Source: Chlamydomonas reinhardtii
Lineage: Eukaryota; Chlorophyta; Chlorophyceae; Chlamydomonadales; Chlamydomonadaceae
DNA: 64,000 bases
Direction: 5' to 3'
Assembly (NCBI RefSeq): GCF_000002595.2
Contig: NC_057016.1
Span: 3,391,767-3,455,766, forward strand
Program-made: the position numbers and the translations under genes
Shown: positions 57,946 to 64,000 of the stretch, one piece after another
How the letters are laid out: the number at the start of each line of letters is the position of its first letter
Numbering within the stretch: the first letter of the stretch is position 1
Notes under the pieces: model-generated
What the model saw: only the letters and a program-made list of their open reading frames with translations
Database searches by the model: none
What the model was told of the DNA's origin: nothing

Positions 57946-58907
57946 GGCGACCCAGCGGGCTTTGCCCCGAGCTCACCCAAGCTTTACAGCCGTTGCCTTA
58001 AGGTTAGCCCACGGCTAATCCACCGGAGCTGGATGAGAGCGGCCAAAACGGCGAGTGTCATCCCTCCGGTCAGGCTATATGCACGCAGAGGCTGTCGAGC
58101 GCTGCCAGGCTTGTAAGGGAAACAAAGGCTAAGACGAGAGTGTCATGCCGCACCCCGAGTGAGGCTAGGGAGTCACACGCATCGTCACGCATGCGTGTCG
58201 TAGAAAGCTGCTGGGGGAAGACCGAAGCTGCTGGCAATTCACTGGTGTAGGCCATACGATCAAATGTGTTATCCAGCAGCTGAGTGTGCACGTACATCAG
58301 CGAGGGGGTGGCGTGCATGAGGCCCAAGCGACACTAGTGCTTGACATCACTGAACGTGTGAGAGAGGCGTGGGAAGGGCACTGAAGGGCGTGCGAGCGGG
58401 CATGCAAGTGGAGCGAGCCCGCCCACATCCGAACCTGTCCGAACACCGGTCCTTCGAGAGGCCCTCTAAGAATTGCCTTTTTATTATAGACGTCTCTATT
58501 CCAGGGTGTAGGGCGACGACTCGTGGGAAGGGTTCCATACTATAGGTTTGCGCCACACCTGTACAGCAACAGTCTTTTCCACCCTTCCGGTCAACCCCCA
58601 CCCTGCGAGGCCTCATGCGCCATTTACATGTAGCTAAATTCGTGTTACAGGGCTCCTCAGAGTTTTGTCCGACCCGTCGCCGCTGAGTGTCGGACCGGTG
58701 ACTCAATCCTCTTTACCTTTTCACTCAGGCCTCGAATAACAAAATAGTCAAGTACTTCTCATACACGCACCATTATCCAATATGTTAACTTGAGGCCCGA
58801 AACGCCACGAGCCAAGCCAAGCTTTCTGCGACCTCCGACAGGGCGCGCGGCGCCCAACGCGGTGAACCAGTGGGACATATGTGAGCACGATCCTTGTATC
58901 TATCATA

Positions 58908-61900
58908 ATGTCCTCGGCTAAGGACAACGATGATGGAGACGCGGGAAGCCGTAGTGGAGCCTCGAGCAGCGCTGGCGGGTCGCAGACCTCCAGCCAAAGG
59001 AGCGATAGCAAGTTTTTGAAGCTGAAAGACCGGTAATTATGGAAAACCCAATGCAATGCCGCCTGAACCGCCTGAACCGCACAACTCTCGGCACAATCGT
59101 TTGTTGGCAAGCTTCGGCGCGACGACCGCGTCGTGGTGTTGGTCCCATCGCGGGCAATATATACCACTCGATGCCGTGACTACAGCCCATACCTAAGCCA
59201 GGCCATGACATGCACGGACCCGCTGCTGCTCGGGTGACTCAGTAATGCGAGCATGTCTTGCACTCCTGGCGTCTTGAAGTCTGCCCCGCGTCCGCCAATC
59301 GCAGAGCTGCAGCAGAGCGCGAGGAGGGGGACCTACTGGAGCAAAAGAGGTGGGGCTGTGCGGGCGGGCAGGTGTAGAGCACACTCCAGGCGACATGCGC
59401 GGGCGCGTGCGATGGCGAAATGTGCCGCTCTTGTTACCTTGCTCTTGGCTCTTGGCCCCTTCCTTCTATGCGCTCTTTGCCTGCCATTTAAAGCTAGGTT
59501 AACGGGGTCGGCGGTCTGGCATGAATGGATCTGCTCACCCCACCGCCGCGTGTCAAACCGCCGTGTGCCTGCATGCGCCGCAGGTCAATTCAGGAGGGCA
59601 TTTTCCAATGTGAGCTCTGACGCTTCGTAGGGTCTAGGCTCGATTTCACTGTGTTTTTCTTGCGCTACAAGCACATCATATACGTGACCTCGTTTCGACG
59701 AATGAGGACATTCGCAGTGTGGGCAGCCAAGCTTGACAACTACTTGCTCTCAGTGCTGAATATGATGTTATAAATATTACTTCCAAGAGAATGCTGGCAA
59801 AGCGTCGACTGGTTGCAAGCTGTCGCCGCGCTTCGCTCATCGGCTTTGCTGGGGAGCTGCTGAGGCAGTTTATGTCAAGCATATAGCATGCAACCCCTAT
59901 ATACCCCTCATACGCCTCGCGGTGACCTGTCAACGGCCGCGATGGAGCCTGGCACCAGGTGCTGTCGTGTGCTGAGCAGCGACAGGGTGGGGTCGCGGAG
60001 GGTCCTGGCTGCACCCGGAACCGGCTGACTTTACCTTAAATCGTGCTTCTTCCCATACATACAGGCATGTACACGCTTGTGCGGTCATCCGCGCTGGGAA
60101 GCTGGAAGGTGGCCGTCATCAAGGTTCTCCTCGAGGGCTTGGTGAGCGCCGCAAGCGGGGGACTGTTCTGCGCCAATGGGGGGGGGGGGGGGGGAAGGGG
60201 CGGCAGGGCCCGAGTGTCACATGCAGGGGCGTCAACCAGAAAAAGTGGATTCGCGAGGCTGAAATGGGATACGGGGATCACATGGTAGACTGCTTGTGCC
60301 CGTTTCCGCCTGCCCTAGCTAGCGCATACGCATAGTGAATGAGAGCCTGCATGCCCTTACCCGCCACGTTGCCCGCATGTCCGCAGATGGTGAGTCCGAC
60401 CTGCCCATGTTCACAAGGAGCTCCTGGAGGGCTGCTGGGAGTGAGGTGGCTCTGGTTCGATATTTGTTGTGATACGGGCGACATCCCTTCACAACCTTAA
60501 TTGTATCCGGGCATGCAGGTTTGCCGCCGCGCTTACAAGCCTCACGGTCTCACTCCTCACTCAAGTGTACCTGCCTTGCATGCAGGGCTTCATTGTGGTG
60601 TTCAACCCGTCAGTCACGAGTTGGCGCATCAACACCAGCAACCCGGTGTGGCAGGTCATTCGGTGGACGGTGTGGCGCAGCCCCATCATGCGCATCTACG
60701 GTGCGTGAGCCCGTGAGCAAGCTCGTGCGCCGCCGTGCGCGGCTGTCCGCATGCATGTTCGGCACACCTGCATAGCCCGCTGATGCCGTCTGTGCTGCCC
60801 GAGACTCGTCGCCGCTGACCCAGTTTCTCTGATTCTGTGCTCCCCACGTGTCCTTATTATCCCAGGCTACGACACCTACATTCTGGTGTTGTACATCATG
60901 GTGGTGGCGGTGGTTCTGTCGGTGCTGGGCCTGGTGTGGCTGACGCTGGCCATGCGCAAGCAGGAGCAGAGCAAGTGGCTCAAGCGCGCGGCCACGGTGC
61001 TGCACGTGGTGTACGACCTGATCTTCATGATGTTGTACGTGAGTGCGTGCCACGTGGCACACGATCGAGCGCGTGTGACCATTGGAGTTTAGGAGGCCAC
61101 GTGGTAGCGTGAGAATCCCATGCGCCACCGGTAATGCTGGGCCTTCGGCTTTGAACACTGGCTTTAATCCGCCCGACCCACATCGCCTCCGGCCTGCACC
61201 CCCCCCCCTCCCCCATTTTCCACAGGTTTCGTTCTTCGACTACTTCGTCTTCACAGCCAACTGCAACTTCGGATCGCCTGTGAAAGTGAGTCAGGGGGAT
61301 TTATGCGATATAGACGCAGCGACACGCAGGGCATGCAGGGTGGGACAGCTAACAATTACAACGCCAATCGTGCATACCCCTACCTGCACATGTTCCCGCA
61401 CGCCTCCCACCCGCATCTATCCCCGGAAAGCGCTCTTGAATCCCGATGCTCATCCCCATGCATGTGCCCCGCCACGTTCCGTCTTTGCGGTGCCGCCAAT
61501 TGCAGAACCACGTGTATTTTGAGGACATCAGTGAGTGGGGGTAGAGCGCGTAGGGATGCCTTGCATTTGGGTTCAATCAATTCCCGAATGCACGATATGT
61601 GCCATACGTTGGGTTTCGCGCCTTTCGCGCCGCTGTGGCGGGCCCAGTGGTTGTGGGCCAGCGCATGTTCCCTGGCTAGCCAGCGGTTTCCCGAGCACAG
61701 CATCTTCTCGCAGCTCCCGACGCGTCAACGTCGCTTCCATGCGTCCCGTGTACACCCGTTGATGTGCCGCAGTGTGCCTGGAGATGCCGCACATCCTGCA
61801 CATGGCCGTGGCCTGCGTGACCGCGTGCATCTTCTTCTGCGTCACAGCGCTGATGGGTAGGTTCCAGGCTGCTGCCGTGATAAATGGAGGCTCGAGGAGA

Positions 61901-64000
61901 CAGGAATATGTACACCCAGTCAGCGGGTGCAAGGCAAGTAGGATGGTACAGAAATGCTGCGCCCTGACCTGTTCGCCCCTTTCCTACCTCCGCCTGCCTG
62001 TAGTCGTGGCGTCATCGGACCTGAACCCCATCTCGACTGGCTACCTCGCCTCGCCCGCCGCCATCACCCGCCTCAAAATTCTCACGGCCAAGGCGTTGTT
62101 CGTGATCGCGTCGGATGATCTGCAAGGCTGGCCGAAGCCGCAGGCAATCATCATCATCTTCACAGTCGCCATGATCTGCTGGTGGAACTTCCGGCGGGTG
62201 AGACACTGAGAGCGCACCCAAGCTTGTTTGCTTGATGTCTGCATTTGCCGCAACGACGCCACCACTTGACCAACATAGAAACCCCTCTCTTGCTGGCTGA
62301 TGCGCTGCCGCCGCCCTTCTCCCGTTTGCATGGGGCCCGAACTATCCCACCTTGTGCACATTCTCGCGCATCCTGGCAACCCGCCAGCAGTGTATGGGCC
62401 CCTGACCTGCACCCCGCAACAGTACTGTTCTCGCCCAGCCCTGTGCAACGCTGAGCAATTTCATTACTACCAGTGTAAAAGCACTCATCATGCCCGGATG
62501 ATAATCTTCCGCACCTGCCGCGCAGCTACCCTTCTACCGCAAGACTGTCAACGTGGTGTGGTGCTCCATGTGGATGGGCGTCCTGTACACGGCCGTCCTC
62601 CTGGCTGTGATCGTCTTTTCCAACAACAAGTCTGATGATTTCAAACGGGACATGACCCTGGTACGCGGATGCATACCCATATGGGTCCGGGCACGTGCAG
62701 CATGCAGGCGGCAATGCAGGAATAGGGCCTGCTCGGAGGAAGGGCAGCACACCTACAATGCGGGGTTAAATGTTGGGACATGGTAATGCTGACGGCCTGG
62801 ACAATTGCTGTGCATTCAATTCTTGGCCGCCGGCACAGAATGTGTTGTACGGCATCTTCGCGGTCATTGGCGGTGGCGTCGTACTCTGCTGGGCGCACGC
62901 ATGGTGAGCTCGCTCGGAAAGGGGCTCATCTGTGACGTGCCTGAACACCGCAAGGGGGATTGCGGGGCGTGTCAGGAGCGTGAGCGATTGGGCGGGACAC
63001 CATTTGAGGCGCCGAACTTGCCACCGCCGATGCGGACGCGCGCTGGTGAACATGCCCGTTTTGCTTGGCGCTGCACAGGTGGGCCACTCGTCCCGCCCAG
63101 AAATTTAAGGGGCTGGAGCCCGGCGTCAAGATCAGCAAGGTGTACAAACTGGATGATTACACCCAGGTGGGCTTGCATGCGCGGCCATGTGCCGCTTGAT
63201 TGGACTGGCTGTGCTAGCTACGGCTGAGGAAACATATGAGCGCGTTGGGTGTCCTCGCTCGCGCACTCTAGCGCAAGCCCTCTAACCCGCTGGCTGCATG
63301 CATTGCTGGCCGGTCACTTCTCGCTCTATGTCAGGTCGAGGTGCTGTCCCGCGTGATGCGCAAGTTTGACGTTGATGGCGGCGTGGACGAGGAGGCTGCC
63401 GCGCTGGGCGAGACCATCATCAAGGCAAGTCACAGCAGGGGCCGCCGGGCCGGGGACGAGCGAGGAGCAGGAGGAAAGCAGGGGGCACGCAACGCCTACA
63501 AACCTTTAGGGTTGGCGCCATGGGCAGGGTTGCTGGGAAGACGCGGGTTACCGCCACCATATGTGCGCTGTCATGTGTCACCATGCATGTCCAGCTGTTA
63601 ACTCGCTGAATGCGGTGTGGCCTCGTGTGTGTGTGCCCGCAGGCGGGGATGCACACGTTTCCCACCGATGCCTTCCTACTCATCCTGTACGCAAACTTCC
63701 TGCTGGAGGTGCGGAAAGACGCCCCCGCGGCGCGCACGCAGCTGCAGCTCGCGCTGAAGCACATGCCCACCCTCGTGCAACGCTACCAGGTGAGATCGCT
63801 TGCGCATGAGCCGGCATTGCATACCACGCATGGGCCATGCAGCTGCAGTATGTCTAGCAGCTGGCTCGCAATCAAGCATGTGGGCATGCTTCGCTCGGCC
63901 GTCTGTCATCCGCAGCAGGGCGCCTTCATGTGTGTAGCGAGGCATACCTGCGCTCTAGCTCGCTAGCCCGCCCTGAATCCAGCAGACACCCCACCCCTTG
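58908..64000 (+). CDS. TmcB-like multi-membrane-span protein, N-terminal part (runs off right edge)
   Basis: Fourteen phase-consistent exons are visible: 58908-59032, 59584-59609, 60065-60141, 60586-60700, 60866-61038, 61226-61285, 61506-61530, 61773-61856, 62004-62197, 62526-62660, 62839-62903, 63079-63166, 63335-63424, 63643-63789 (468 residues so far). The start MSSAKDNDDGDAGSRSGASS is Ser-rich and cytosolic-looking, then EGIFQCMYTLVRSSALGSWK opens a series of hydrophobic helices (YILVLYIMVVAVVLSVLGLV, ACVTACIFFCVTALM, IIIIFTVAMICWW, GVLYTAVLLAVIVF). After them ANFLLEVRKDAPAARTQLQL begins the TPR-like cytosolic part. This order is that of the large 'tiny macrocysts' TmcB family common in Chlamydomonas and Dictyostelium, often followed by PAS or cyclase domains outside the visible part. 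Exon 2 (26 nt) was chosen because it bridges exon 1 and exon 3 in phase. Intron 13 has a GC donor (GCAAGT). Confidence 0.8.

Larger units (their letters stand above)
56498..58907. other. Intergenic with tandem arrays and palindromes
   Basis: A 2.4-kb interval between two plus-strand genes; no supported coding sequence. It holds the 3' UTR of the desaturase-like gene, two short arrays of a GGGCCGCCGGCTAATCC-type unit (57102-57220 and 57876-57945) and two 15-bp palindromes (57340, 57577), flanking a more AT-rich core. The last ~800 bp must hold the promoter of the TmcB-like gene. Confidence 0.6.

Noticed and set aside
59411-59630. MAKCAALVTLLLALGPFLLC, a signal-peptide-like start
   Set aside because: It lies in intron 1 of the TmcB-like gene and leads into no domain; exon 2 of that gene overlaps its end in another frame.

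Overview
The window looks like nuclear DNA of a volvocine green alga, a Chlamydomonas relative. It is GC-rich, its genes carry many short introns (GTGAGT/GTGCGT donors, GCAG acceptors), it has long GT/CA and GC-rich simple repeats in introns, TGTAA-type polyadenylation signals, and proteins padded with Ala/Gly/Ser/Pro stretches. I assembled gene models by hand, requiring every splice junction to keep reading phase. No bacterial operon, CRISPR array or recognisable retroelement was seen.

Left part (1-22 kb) holds conserved housekeeping genes. On the minus strand are an AATF/Bfr2 ribosome-biogenesis factor (running off the left edge) and a complete eRF1 translation release factor. Divergent from eRF1 on the plus strand is a phycocyanobilin:ferredoxin oxidoreductase (PCYA1) with long N- and C-terminal extensions. 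It is followed, same strand, by a MYST histone acetyltransferase (Esa1/Tip60/HAM type) and by PIGW/GWT1, the inositol acyltransferase of GPI-anchor synthesis. Two copies of one dimeric, roughly 340-bp repeat sit in introns of AATF and eRF1.

Middle part (23.8-46.1 kb) is the least understood region. Four large minus-strand genes encode low-complexity proteins of 1181, 861, 892 and 688 residues that I cannot assign to a known family. The first two are clear tandem paralogues with the same exon structure. The other two share the layout (short first and second exons, then one huge Ala/Gly/Ser-rich exon) and perhaps distant N-terminal similarity. A possible C-terminal fragment of a fifth lies between them. 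The array is interrupted by a secreted or Golgi glycosyltransferase that resembles fucosyltransferases.

Right part (47-64 kb): a COG0212 (5-formyltetrahydrofolate cyclo-ligase-like) protein with a Gly/Arg-rich tail on the minus strand; divergent from it, a plastid-type FAD-dependent carotene-desaturase-like oxidoreductase in 17 exons; then 2.4 kb with two tandem arrays of a 21-23-bp unit and a pair of palindromes; then the 5' half of a TmcB-like multi-membrane-span protein that leaves the window at the right edge.

Functionally the window mixes translation termination, ribosome biogenesis, chromatin, GPI anchors, bilin and folate/carotenoid-type plastid chemistry. The genes show no shared pathway; the two divergent pairs (eRF1/PCYA1 and COG0212/desaturase-like) share short promoter intervals and are the only contexts suggesting co-regulation.
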